Assembly: GCA_963169105.1 (NCBI GenBank)
Contig: OY720644.1
Location: 5,601,001 to 5,665,000 of the forward strand
DNA from: Ceriagrion tenellum
Taxonomy: Eukaryota; Arthropoda; Insecta; Odonata; Coenagrionidae
DNA: 64,000 nucleotides
Reading direction: 5' to 3'
Positions 44,957 to 56,991 of the stretch are shown in pieces. A program made the translations under genes and the position numbers. Every line of letters begins with the position of its first letter. Positions within the stretch are counted from its first letter, which is position 1. The notes under the pieces are model-generated. The model searched no databases, was not told the origin of the DNA, and was given only the letters and a program-made list of their open reading frames with translations.

Positions 44957-45892
44957 CAGACTATTGATATCATATTTTCAAATTCCTTGACCTTTCCCTG
45001 ATTTTTCCCTGACGGATTTACCAATTTCCATGACCGATCGCCAAAAGGTCGCCTATTATTGGAATATATTTTCTAATCATCGTCTCGTATTTTTAGAACT
45101 GCAAGCATGTATTTACTAGTGTGCTACAGCTACCTCTCGACCTGTGTTTCGGAAGTTAAACAACAACGCGAGGTAAAATTTTCCGAACAACATAGCCTCG
45201 GATTCCTTTGGATTGGATATTAGGGGGAGGCGACCGACGGCTAAGGTCATTTGCGCCACAGAGGGATAGGTAAGGGAGGAAAGGTGGGTAGAAACCCGGC
45301 GTCGGCATCAGCCTGCTCTTAACGAAAGGCGCCAAGGGGACCACGGTTTGACGTCTCATCCGACAGACGGAGAACTCTACTTGAAATGCCCTCCACAAGG
45401 CACTCAAGTAGGGATCGGGTTTCCTGTGAAAAACATCCTCCTCTGCAGGGATTTGAACCCTGGCCACCCGTGTGGTAGGCGAGTACTGTAGCCACCACAC
45501 CAAGCCGATCCCCGCCTCCACTTCCTGGTGATGAGCTTAATATATTATGATCATGATTTTTAACACGACTAGGCAAATATCATAATAAGGATACACAAAA
45601 AGGATACATTTAACGTCTGATTCACAACTATATAACTAAGATATACAACTAATAAGATTCGCAACTGATTACTCCACGAATTGATGGTGCTTATTCCATG
45701 CACGTCAGCGACGGACGTTAGTTGTAGTTGGTGAAATAAAGGGCGGAAAAGACTGGCAGATAAACGTAATGGTAGAAAAATCACGAGGATTCCTATTGCA
45801 GTTTCTCCCTGACTGTTACGAGAATTCCCTGACTTTTCCAGAAATTCAAAATTCCCTGACAATTCCAGGTTTTCCCTGACGATCACCACCCT
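44957..45892 (+). mobile_element. hAT-like element copy B, split by a SINE
   Basis: Same order of sequence as 16563-17223: TTCCCTGAC repeats, TCGTATTTTTAGAACTGCAAG, GCGAGGTAAAATTTTCCG, then, after the SINE, ATTCGCAACTGATTACTCC, and the right end CACCACCCTG at 45892. The left terminus is degraded. The insert from about 45208 to 45530 is absent from copy A. Confidence 0.75.
45208..45530 (-). mobile_element. tRNA-derived SINE nested in the hAT-like element
   Basis: Minus strand: head with ATCGGCTTGGTGTGGTGG and B box GGTTCAAATCC (45450-45460), then a body of about 240 bp ending near GGCGACCGACGGCTAAGG on the + strand. The insertion point is inferred by comparison with copy A at 16563. Target duplication not clear. 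Confidence 0.65.
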
Positions 45893-45897
45893 GAAAG

Positions 45898-46037
45898 AGA
45901 AACAATGCATCTGCCTTGACCGGAACTCGAACCCGGATCCCTCGGTTTCCAGCCCATTGATTTTGCCAATAAAGCTACCGAGGCGTCCTCTTCCCCTGTG
46001 GAATTTCGCACTTACTACAAAAGGTCTTAAGTTTTCA
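45898..46037 (-). mobile_element. tRNA-derived SINE head, same family as the Tx1-like target
   Basis: Minus strand: AGGACGCCTCGGTAGCTTT (within 45971-45990), the A-box-like TAGCTTTATTGG, and B box complement at 45922-45933, followed by GTCAAGGCAGATGCATTG. The AGGACGCCTCGGTAGCTTT stretch also forms the left flank of the LINE at 55351, so this copy shows an uninterrupted version of that target. Confidence 0.65.
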
Positions 46038-46668
46038 AGCAATCAGCACTGGGGTTTAACGGCACATCAATGTAGAGTCGTATAATTAGGGTAGACTCCA
46101 ACTTCCCTAAATCTAGAGGCCAATAAAGGTATCTAAATGATCTCCATCATAGTGCATAACTAGTTGGGACAACTTTCACGATGGTGTGCAAGATTATTTT
46201 CCGAATTAAGGTAGTTAAATGACGAGTTTCAAACGTAGCTTAAGTTATCCAAAAGCGGCTGAGTTGTTTCTTCATTGTACTCAACGAAAAGTATCACGAC
46301 CGGTCTGAGTGTAACAAGTGCGCATGCAGGGACAATGAGCCTCAATAGAGACTCAATGCAGAGCAGGGATAATTCAAGGGTTAGAGCGCTAGGGTCTGAG
46401 CTAGTCACGGAGTGACGAAGCATTGCGTGTGGAAGTGTGGACGAAACTGTCGCTCACGGCGTAGACGTCCAGTCCTCTCTTGCTCGATCCACCTCGCATT
46501 CCTCAGTCTCAAGTCTCCAAAACTTCACTCCCTCGCGTCCATCTTCATCACCTGTGGATTTTTTTTCATTCGTCCACGCTCAACATTTCTTCTATACCTT
46601 CCATACTTTTACAAAATAAGAATTTGAAAAAAATTTTCAATGTTTTCAAAAATAGTAAAATTAGTACT
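46038..46668. other. No gene recognised
   Basis: Overlapping small frames at 46412-46770 on the + strand are serine-rich and without recognised domains. Confidence 0.45.
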
Positions 46669-47370
46669 TCTACATCTACATCTACGAAATACCCACGTGC
46701 CGCCGCTTGGGCGTGTGCCAGGGGGTGTTACGTCACCAGCCGCATAAAGGTGTATGTTTTTTGGAGATGAAATGGTCACGTGTATTATAGGAGTGTATTT
46801 AGTGGAGCTCAGTTTTTATTGTGGTCGCTTATTGTTCGCGGAAACTACGAGTTTTTGTACCTATCTGTTCGGCAGTGTATCTCTCTTATTTTATCGCATC
46901 TGTCAGACCTAGAAATATAGTGAAGAGTCATGATAATATTCTCTATGTCGCTATGAAAAATATCATTTCTGAATTTATCAAGCAAGCTAAGCCTAGCGTG
47001 TAGCCTCCGAGTCTTTAGGGGCTCCCACCTTAATCCCTCTAAAAGGTGTGAGACACGATATGTACGCTCGTATCAGTTTTTAACGAAGCCCGCTGTTTTC
47101 CTTTGCATTTAATTATTTTTCTGGTTAAATCTACTTGACCAGGGTCCCAAATGTAGCGGCGTATTTGAGGTGTGGTCTAACCAGGGCGAAATAGTATCTC
47201 TCTTTTACTTTTTTCATCCGAGGACCTTCCTGTTATACGTTTAACAAAACCTAGTTTCTTTAATGCTGCGCCACATATGTTCTTTATGTGTAATCCCCAC
47301 GATATATCAGATGTTATGGTAATTTTTTATATATATGTAATATGGTAATATTTTACTGTCTCTGAAGACT
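46669..47370 (-). mobile_element. LINE-A 3' end
   Basis: Minus strand. Tail complement CTACATCTACATCTAC at 46671, the hairpin region, then the coding remnant (SFFPR, WEPLKTRRLH, WDPG near 47150) up to the KYLGIT region near 47300, where a small AT-rich expansion (about 47320-47350) interrupts. Stops throughout. Confidence 0.85.
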
Positions 47371-48402
47371 TACTTAATAATGGAATATTCTATAAAAAAT
47401 GAAGGAATTATCGCGTCCAAATCAAAGCAGGCATCACCACATCTTTCGACGGGAACATCCGCCATGCGGTTAATAGTGTGCAATCCCCGTTTTCCGCGGC
47501 ACTCACCCGCGTGGAATGCTGGGAAGAAGTGAATGGCATCGTTTGGAGTGAACGCCGGGCGTTCAAGTGAGTGAGTGGTCAGCCACTCCAACCCCTGCGT
47601 GTCCCGGTCGGATTGCAAAGCGGTTTGAAGAACGAAAGGATTGATGCACGGTGATGTTTCACTCCCGGCGTGGCGAGGCGTGGATATTTGGATAAGGGTC
47701 CGCAATGCCGGGCCCCGTCGCGGATTCCACGCGAGAGAGGTTTCAGATTGTCGAGTTCCTTTCGCCTGTCACTTCCGACACCCCCTCCTCCCAGCGCCAC
47801 ATGGTTAAGGGCGGTGCAAAACTTGTGCATGCCCCGATGAGCATAAGGGTTGGCTAAATGCAGTGGAAATGAGGCGACTGAGAAGAGTTGGTGGTAAAAG
47901 TTGGAAATCGTGGGCAAGAAATGAGTGGGTGATAAATTGAGGTAGAATTCATGCTTCGACGAAGGACAACTGTTAAAAGAGCATAGTACATACCATCAGT
48001 TTGACCACTACGAGAGTCAAATAACGAGACAGATTAATGTTAGACAAATTATTTGAATGGAGTGCGAGAACATGATGAGACAAAGGAAAGGATGGGATGA
48101 TGTGGGGGCTTATGCTCTCAAGAGGAGGAATATTAAGAGCCCCCCTTTAGCACATACATCTCATGAACGCCAAGAAGTTTAACCTTTATATTTTGTAGTT
48201 TATTTGTGGCCCCAAAGCAACATACTTCCATATAACCACCGTTTTAATATATTTTTGCAGCATTTCATATTATTAGGCGAGGTTTCAAAAGCAATATAAT
48301 TATATTTGAACTTATCCCGGCTTTCGATACATACAGACGTCACGTGATTACTTGGTTTTCAAGTTCAAGAATTATTTAAAGGTCTTATTCCATTTAGTTG
48401 AC
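47371..48402. other. No gene; moderately GC-rich segment 47400-47900
   Basis: Two overlapping minus-strand frames (47370-47705 and 47579-47917, 111-112 codons) lack recognisable domains. The composition differs from the AT-rich surroundings, so a host exon or unknown repeat is possible but not supported. Confidence 0.4.
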
Positions 48403-48509
48403 ATGGAGCGTAGCGTTGTATGGGGCAGAAACGTGGACGCTGAGAAGGTTGGACAAGAATAGGCTTCAGGCATTTGAGATATGGGTGTGGAGAAGGATGG
48501 ATAATTCTT
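48403..48509 (+). mobile_element. LINE-G fragment, copy 3
   Basis: About 107 bp matching 39370-39475: SVALYGAETWTLRR followed by LDKNRLQAFEIWVWRRMD. Both ends are abrupt. Confidence 0.75.
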
Positions 48510-51179
48510 TTTACTTGACAGTAAACGATAGTTTACACAATTTTAATGATAAACTGTTGCGATGAGATGACTGATGATAAAAAAATAAATATTACATAAA
48601 ATGAAGCATAAAACAAGACCGCGTTTTCACCACCTATGAAAGATATAATAATCCATATTTTCCATATTTTTTCACTTACTTCATGAGTTATATTTTTTTA
48701 GCTTTGCCTTTGTTATCCCCCAATCTAGAAATATCGTTTGCATAACCATGACGGAGGTATGAACAGGAGGTAAGCAGCGCTTGCTCACGTCGAGTTTTAA
48801 ATGCAAACGTACGAAGCTCTTCTCTCCACCCGTTGTTTTTCTCATTAACTGACTTGTTCTTTGCAGCATTCAGTAGATGGCAGTGCGCTGCACAACTCAC
48901 TTTGCCTGCCACGGAACAGGAGGGTAAGTGCAATGATATGAGAATACCTTCAGGTTTGTACCCAGGCTTAGTACCATCATGTTTACCGAGGATTGATACG
49001 ATTCTACGCCCAAGAATGCAGCCTAGACAAATAAATCTCGCCTTTGCGCAATTTACCATTCAGAAAGACCTTAGAAGGTTAAAAAAAATCCCTTGCAATA
49101 TTTCTCACGTATGGAATATGGTACATCACATGAAATATGGATACATGGTAAGGCCTTTCGTAAAAAAAACTTCACGGAAGCTTTCCTTGGTGAATGGTTT
49201 CTTCTATTTCAGTATATTTCAATCAGGGCGCGTTTTGGAGAGTAACTGGCTAAGCCTAGTGAAAAGATTTTAGAGAGGAATGTCTCTTTGTAAAGCCAAA
49301 AATTACATAATTATTTACCACATTATTCCACTCGTTACCTGCTTTCTCTTTCATATTCAAACATCCCAGGCTAAAGAGGCTCTGAGTAGGCACATCTTTG
49401 CTTCGATGTGTATTCTCCAGTTCTATTCAAGTTAATTATTTACTCGAAGAAACTGAAGACATTTCAAGTCTTCTTGAGAATATTTTCGGAGATGAGTTTT
49501 AATTTATAACCATAATTCAAAATTATAATATTTACAACGGAGAATCTTGGAAATAACATAAGGTAAGAATCGCTGATTTATCATAAACATGGACAGTTAG
49601 CAAAATTCTGTAACTGTTTAAATATTTTCCGTTGAACCAAATGAATTCAGTCAAAATAAAATCACGGTAAATTGTCGATAATGCATGAACCTAATAATTC
49701 AGTTGGCCAAAGAATTGGGGCAGTTCACTCGTACAACAGCCGGAAGAGGACCCAACTGGAGATGAATGCGTCGATGAGAATAAGTAAATATGGTAATGTA
49801 AGTGTTGGAATTGCCATTGCTAGGACTAAACAAATCCATTAAGGAAAGTGTGAAGGAGGACATCTTTAGAAACGCTCAAAGAAAGCCTATAATACACCAC
49901 GAAACTCCTTATGGAAAGAAGAGCTGTCCCCTAAACGGAAGAAGAGCGTGAATATTTTTTTCTTTTTCTGATTCTATGGAGTAAAATGTGATGATAGTGG
50001 AATTGCTCTCATCGAATAGTGTCAGATATATGTAAATTACTATGTCTTTTGATTCCATTAGGTTACCACTGATATCCTCAACCAGATGTGTAGCTGTCAA
50101 AAGATGAAGATAAGTCAAAGGCCCGCGAAGAAATGACTCCGAATATGTTTACAGTAATAATAAACAATCCCTAGTTTTTATAAAATTCGTGGAAATTATA
50201 TATATTTAAAATTTGAGGCCCCTATTTGACGATCTCAGTGATGAAAGTTTCCCAGCTGGGTTAATTTTCCTATATCTTAGCCATTGACGAACAAAAGGAC
50301 CTTACTTTCGGTGCCACACTAAAACAAAATAATAAAAGACTAGCCGATTATTTCATGGGTTTATATTATGGTGCTAATGTTCATCTGACGGATAGCTGTT
50401 TAATGTTTTACAGTCTGGAGCGGCAAAGGCAAATGTCTACGATGCTAATTTTAGCTTGGGTGCAAGTGACTTTTTGGGATTACTTGAGGTTGTCTTCGAA
50501 CTTTCTCATCCTCGTATATTCTCTTATTTTTTCACTCCGTAAAGACTGTCTAGCAGCATATTCAATAAACATTAATTGGACACCACAGGCATGATCGATT
50601 CGATTAAAACAGCGATTAAAAGTGTCTAATTAAAGACTTGAAGCCAATCGGGCAGTAGCCCCAAGGAGTGTGGGATGATTACTCCGTCGACACAGAGCGC
50701 GCACAAACACGAGTTTTGCATTTCCAGCGGATAGTGTGAGGCTGGGTTCAGATGCATTGACAATAGAAACAACCACAACACCAGCCTAATGAGATTGGAG
50801 AATGAAACAGATTCATGGAAGTCGTTAACCCACGTGACAAAGTAAATACAAACTGGCGACCTATAGGTAATCCGTATATAAAAGGGGCGGTTTCTATTCT
50901 TTATTAGTTTATAGGACAGTGTTTTGAGTAACTCAAGGAAATTGCTAGTCAAAAAAATTGAATACGATTGGTAGATTTCAAACCGTGCCTGGACATCGCA
51001 CCTCTCAAAGGTGATGTGCATGGATTTGGACATTATCGAGGTCGATCCATATTGATCTTGATGTTGAGAGAGAAATCCTGGATTAGTTTTAAACATATTT
51101 CACCAACTCAAGTAGTTGATTGGGTTTGAATAACGGCAATGGTTGAAAGAATTAATCAGGTATAAAATATAGGAAAATG
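48510..51179. other. No gene recognised
   Basis: Contains overlapping frames 48833-49273 (+, 146 codons) and 48688-49059 (-, 123 codons), and 50626-51096 (-, 156 codons). None has a recognised domain and each overlaps frames in other phases. Possible exons of unknown genes, but I cannot support a call. Confidence 0.4.
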
Positions 51180-51239
51180 AAGTATTCATCTTTAAAATGA
51201 AACCACTTAGTATTTTTACACGAATATATAAAAAAAATA

Positions 51240-51285
51240 CAATTCGACCGGTTTCGGCCTTTTCTGGCCATTATCAAGGATACAA
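51240..51285 (-). ncRNA. Degenerate hammerhead-like motif in PLE-1 terminus
   Basis: Minus-strand order: TTGATAA (for CTGANGA, 51277-51271), a strong stem II GGCC/GGCC, GAAA (51255-51252), C-CG and GTC (51248-51246). The core has two substitutions, so it is probably inactive. It is homologous in layout to the motifs at 40584 and 63492. Confidence 0.45.
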
Positions 51286-51452
51286 AGTAAAATACCATGA
51301 GACAGCACAGTTTATATATAGAAACGTCAAGGAGAGGGAGGTGGCTGAAAGAATGGGGGGGGGGTGATGAGAGGTGAGTAAGTTTTGAGGAGGTGATTGG
51401 AGAAAACTGCAGGGGAAGGAACAAACAGGTGTGGTGACGCCAGGCTCAAGGA

Positions 51453-51845
51453 CTACGGGGATGGAGTTGGGAGTAGTGGCACAGAGAACAAGGGTGAGGC
51501 GGTGGAAGGGATTATGGCATTAAGTAGTTTATCACCATGCACACTGTAATATGACAAAATTTCAAAATTTTCCATGAAGTCCAACTTCCCCCCCTTGTCA
51601 CAAACGTGTAACAGCTTAGGGGTAAAATTGGATCTGTGACCCTCATCAATTAGATGCTCAGCAAAATTTGACTTTCTGTCACCGTCGACACTGGATTTAA
51701 AATGTTCCGTTATTCTTATATTCAATTTTCGACCAGTTTGACCAGCATACAAAAAGTTACAATCAGGAGTGTCACACAGGTAACAAGGGTTACAATCAGG
51801 AGTGTAATATATTGGTGGAAAAAAACAAAGTGATTTCATTTTAAA
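51453..51845 (-). pseudogene. PLE-1 GIY-YIG endonuclease, 5'-truncated
   Basis: The open frame reads CDTPDCNFLYAGQTGRKL, NIRITEHFKSS, SNFAEHLIDEGHRSN, GGKLDFMENFEI and GDKLLNAI before its stop at 51453. The YAGQTGR motif corresponds to YIG-QTGR and the H/E-H positions match PLE endonucleases. The GIY strand is replaced by a tandem copy of the YYTPDCN segment (GTTACAATCAGGAGTGT occurs at about 51757 and 51790). The frame extends upstream to 52001 only by chance through the inverted repeat. Confidence 0.75.
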
Positions 51846-51850
51846 GATGA

Positions 51851-53967
<2,117 letters not shown>

Positions 53968-54258
53968 TTAAAGTAGTTCGAGCGAAATATCATTTTGCTT
54001 ATAAATCAATGAATTTGGTCTCATTTTAAAGAAAAACACATCATCCATCCATTGACGCCAAAAAGTCAACCCTTTATCACATAACTATCGGAGTTATTGG
54101 CCAAAAAATACAACAGCCCTTTTACATGGGTAATAGTACGTGTATGCACTCCAGAGAGACAGTAGTTATAAAATGAGGAATTTATAACACTTAGATGTCG
54201 TAAAAAACTAACATTGTGTAGTTTGTATGTTTTCTTAACTATTTTTGAAAATTAATTT
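53968..54258 (-). mobile_element. TTAA-MITE copy 6, truncated
   Basis: TTAA at 53968-53971 then AGTAGTTCGAGCGAAATATC, the right terminus of the family read in reverse. It is collinear to GAAAATTAAT at about 54258, where the other half is missing. The TATA-containing repeat begins about 160 bp beyond. Confidence 0.8.
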
Positions 54259-54416
54259 CCCCTTTACATTTACCCATTACAATAAACCCATTTTCTCTCC
54301 CATGTGAATATTCTCCCAATTTTAACCTCCGCGTCTTCTCTCCGCGGGAATACGAGAGATCCGCACAGCGCGGGATAAACGGTTTGCCTTTTCGAGATTA
54401 TATCGACAACCGCATC

Positions 54417-54962
54417 AATTGTGCCAAAATTTCTCCCTCTCCCACTATGCAAAAACACTGCCGGAAAAACGCCAAAAACTCGCAAACGCTGTCTCGCGTT
54501 CGCTGTCCGCGATGGAACAATCAACTCACTTTTATACTGAAAGTGACAGTGGCACACTCTTTTCTGATTTTTCTGATCTTCTCAACACAAGCGCCATTTC
54601 CTCCACCAATCAAGAAGGACATGGATTTCCCCCAACTCCTGCGTTGGTCATCAGACTCCCCTCAATCGCCTGCCGCATTGTCTCTACGCTGGCCCCGGCC
54701 TCGTTTGAGACTGACCGCGGACGAGAAAGGACCTGCTGTGCTGCAGTTGTGACTTGTGTTCGTCTTCTATAGACCGAGTTTACTGCATTTATCCTACGGG
54801 CTTGTTTTTCAATTGTAATACCTGTTTGTTGCATAAATGTTCTTACTTGAAGTTGATCAAACTGGCTAAGGTTGTTGTTATTTTTCTCTCTTTTCTGCCC
54901 ACCAATCACAGTCAATTCACTCGCGACGTCAAGTTTGAGTAACATGCGTTTCACAGTCCGCA
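54417..54962 (-). repeat. Dispersed TATA-containing repeat, copy 2
   Basis: Inverted relative to 2955-3546, about 51 kb away. On the minus strand it has TATAAAAG (54536-54529) followed by GCGGACAGCGAACG, also present in copy 1. The + strand frames at 54384-54772 match the reverse frame of copy 1, which shows shared sequence rather than coding constraint. Confidence 0.6.
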
Positions 54963-55132
54963 TCTCCACAACAATTCCTCCTCGGGCAAAAGCGCATCGA
55001 AGTACAAGGAGATACTGCTTGCCACGGTGGCCAATTATTAAACCTACACGTGATCCGCCACCTTTTTAATTGTCCCACTTCATCGAACCACTACATTCAA
55101 TAAATCTTTCTTCTGTTGTAGGGGCAAGGATA

Positions 55133-55231
55133 TGGAGGACAGTACTCCTGAATCAATCAAAAATTCAAATTCACTGATGGCTTTCAAAAAGAGATTGTTT
55201 AACAAAATGCTATTGCAGGAAAAAATTTAAT
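55133..55231 (+). mobile_element. Short LINE ORF2 C-terminus
   Basis: Reads DMEDSTPESIKNSNSL then MAFKKRLFNKMLLQEKI and a stop, resembling the final residues of Jockey/CR1-type ORF2. It lies about 120 bp upstream of the Tx1-like insertion. Only the last ~33 codons are present. Confidence 0.45.
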
Positions 55232-55338
55232 TCGATTCACTAATATGCTTGTATTGTTTTGTTTTCTTTCTTGCCATCATTACTTCCTTTATTGCTTGTA
55301 CCCACTTTTTATGTATATATCTCTCTCTATACTCGAGC

Positions 55339-55357
55339 GAGGACGCCTCGGTAGCTT
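55339..55357 (+). mobile_element. 5' flank: start of a tRNA-derived sequence, with duplicated GTAGCTT
   Basis: GAGGACGCCTCGGTAGCTT matches the head of the SINE at 45898-46037. The last seven bases, GTAGCTT (55351-55357), recur at 60479-60485 after the LINE, so they are its target duplication. The rest of the tRNA-like unit continues at 60486. Confidence 0.7.
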
Positions 55358-55483
55358 TCGTAGTCGGACGTGTTTCTACCGAGCTCTTGTTTAACGGGAA
55401 CGCGAAAGCTCGACCGGCGAGCGAGACCTCGTTCGCCGGCACTCCTTCGGCTTCGGCCCCCGCTCAGGCGCCCAGTCCCAACC

Positions 55484-56971
55484 ATGGCGACTGAACGACG
55501 AAGCACCCTTCTTCTCACGACGGAGGAAAAGGACGATTTTCCCTCACCACTGGAGGTCTACATTTTCTTAACGGAAACGCTGGGCCTCGTGGATGAAGAT
55601 ATCTACGGAATCCAATTTGGTTTTAACAGAAGAATGGTTTTTGTGAAACTACATACCGAAGAAAGAATGCAGATAATCATGGAAGATGGACCGAGAAGTC
55701 TGCCCTTTCCATCAAGAGGAAACGAGAGAACAAAGTGCTTCATCGAGGGCGCAGCCGGAACACCTGTCCAAGTAAAAATCATTGGTCTCCCCTTCGAGAT
55801 TGGATTGATGGAGATATCGCAGGAATTATCCCAATTTGGAAAGGTTCAAAGAATTTGGGAGAGTACATGGGGAAGCCACCGCATGCAAAGGTTCTACACA
55901 GGTACGAGATTAGCCCGCATGGTGATAGACAGCAACATACCTTCTTTTATTAAGGTTTGCGGACAACGTGCTCTCATAATATACGAGGGGCAGAAGCGTA
56001 CGTGCGCAAGATGCGGTCAAGTCGGCCACGAGAGAAAAAACTGCCCACGGAACACCAACGGAAGAAGTTACGCAGAGGCAATGGCTGCCCCCCTCTCCTC
56101 TGCACAGCTCCTGGATGAAAGGTCCTTGGAAGAGGCAGCACGAGGCCTTATCGCGCTTGAGACCGCACCGAGAGACGTATTCCCAGCCTTACCCACGAGG
56201 CCCCATTGGACCAGACAGTCCGAATCGGACCATGGATCCCCGGATCGCAAGCGACAAGCGCGTGAGGCTCGCTCGGCTTTGCAGGACGCCCCCGAGACCT
56301 CGACACCCCCTCCTGCAGCTGTGGCCGACATTTCCCCCTCCCACACTTCGACACCCCCTCCCGCCGCAGTCGACTGCTCCCCTGCCTCTCCCAAGCCGGT
56401 AACGCAGCGCGAACGGGAAGAAGACGCCATGACGGAAAATAGTGGCGTAATTGTGGCCTCCGAACTCCCCCAAGTCACGATCATCAGCGAGGACCTATTC
56501 CGGACAATGGAGGAGAAGACCGCTAGCCAGCCTGCGGCATCACAGGACATTGATACCCTGACTCTCACACCTGAGGATTCGGAAATCAACATTTCCGTTT
56601 CACTCTCCCCAATCAGGGACAACCCGACCATAGAATCCCTTTCTCTTCCAATACTACCTCCGACATCCTACTCCTTGTCCCCTACGCCTGAGGACATGTC
56701 CACTGAGCACCAACATGCGAACTCTGATTCCTCCCTGTTTTGCCCACCCGAGTCGAGACCAAGCGTCACCAGAAACCGTTTCTTCATCCCTGTCTCCGAG
56801 ACGACGTCGGAGACGAGTGCGGATGAGGAGACCTTGGATGGGGCGCAGTTTAGACAAGAGACATCAGCACCGAAGAGCCCCAGGCGACCCGGGAAACGGC
56901 GAGGGGAAGCAGGCCGTCGGAAACCACGGCGCCAGGGCGACACAAGTGGAAAAAACAAAGAGAGTAAGTAA
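55484..56971 (+). CDS. Tx1-type LINE ORF1, nucleic-acid-binding protein with CCHC knuckle
   Basis: 495 codons, uninterrupted. I start at ATG 55484, in an AACCATGG context, rather than at the upstream in-frame start at 55370 because the latter lies in the 5' UTR and gives no conserved sequence. Residues about 20-70 and 85-160 form RRM-like alpha/beta regions (VKIIGLPFEIGLMEISQELS in the second). Residues 174-187 form a CCHC knuckle (CARCGQVGHERKNC). Residues about 200-495 are proline/serine/glutamate-rich and end in a basic KKxR-like tail. The protein would coat the element RNA to form the retrotransposition particle. It ends 20 bp before ORF2, suggesting reinitiation or coupled translation. 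Confidence 0.85.
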   Translation: MATERRSTLLLTTEEKDDFPSPLEVYIFLTETLGLVDEDIYGIQFGFNRRMVFVKLHTEERMQIIMEDGPRSLPFPSRGNERTKCFIEGAAGTPVQVKIIGLPFEIGLMEISQELSQFGKVQRIWESTWGSHRMQRFYTGTRLARMVIDSNIPSFIKVCGQRALIIYEGQKRTCARCGQVGHERKNCPRNTNGRSYAEAMAAPLSSAQLLDERSLEEAARGLIALETAPRDVFPALPTRPHWTRQSESDHGSPDRKRQAREARSALQDAPETSTPPPAAVADISPSHTSTPPPAAVDCSPASPKPVTQREREEDAMTENSGVIVASELPQVTIISEDLFRTMEEKTASQPAASQDIDTLTLTPEDSEINISVSLSPIRDNPTIESLSLPILPPTSYSLSPTPEDMSTEHQHANSDSSLFCPPESRPSVTRNRFFIPVSETTSETSADEETLDGAQFRQETSAPKSPRRPGKRRGEAGRRKPRRQGDTSGKNKESK

Positions 56972-56991
56972 CACCCCGTCTCACAACCACC

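Larger units (their letters stand above)
51180..51850 (-). mobile_element. Penelope-like element (PLE-1), 3' part
   Basis: Minus strand: GIY-YIG endonuclease C-terminal coding region, a short UTR, then a terminal repeat with a decayed hammerhead (51240-51285). A 23-bp sequence (51186-51208) recurs inverted at 51826-51848, bounding the copy, as expected for PLEs that carry inverted terminal-repeat pieces. RT is absent. Confidence 0.75.

Noticed and set aside
48688..49273. Overlapping 123- and 146-codon frames on opposite strands
   Set aside because: Possible exon of an unknown gene, but no domain, splice pattern or homologous copy could be seen.
56068..56631. 187-codon minus-strand frame inside the Tx1-type ORF1
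   Set aside because: Antisense shadow of the ORF1 proline/serine-rich region.
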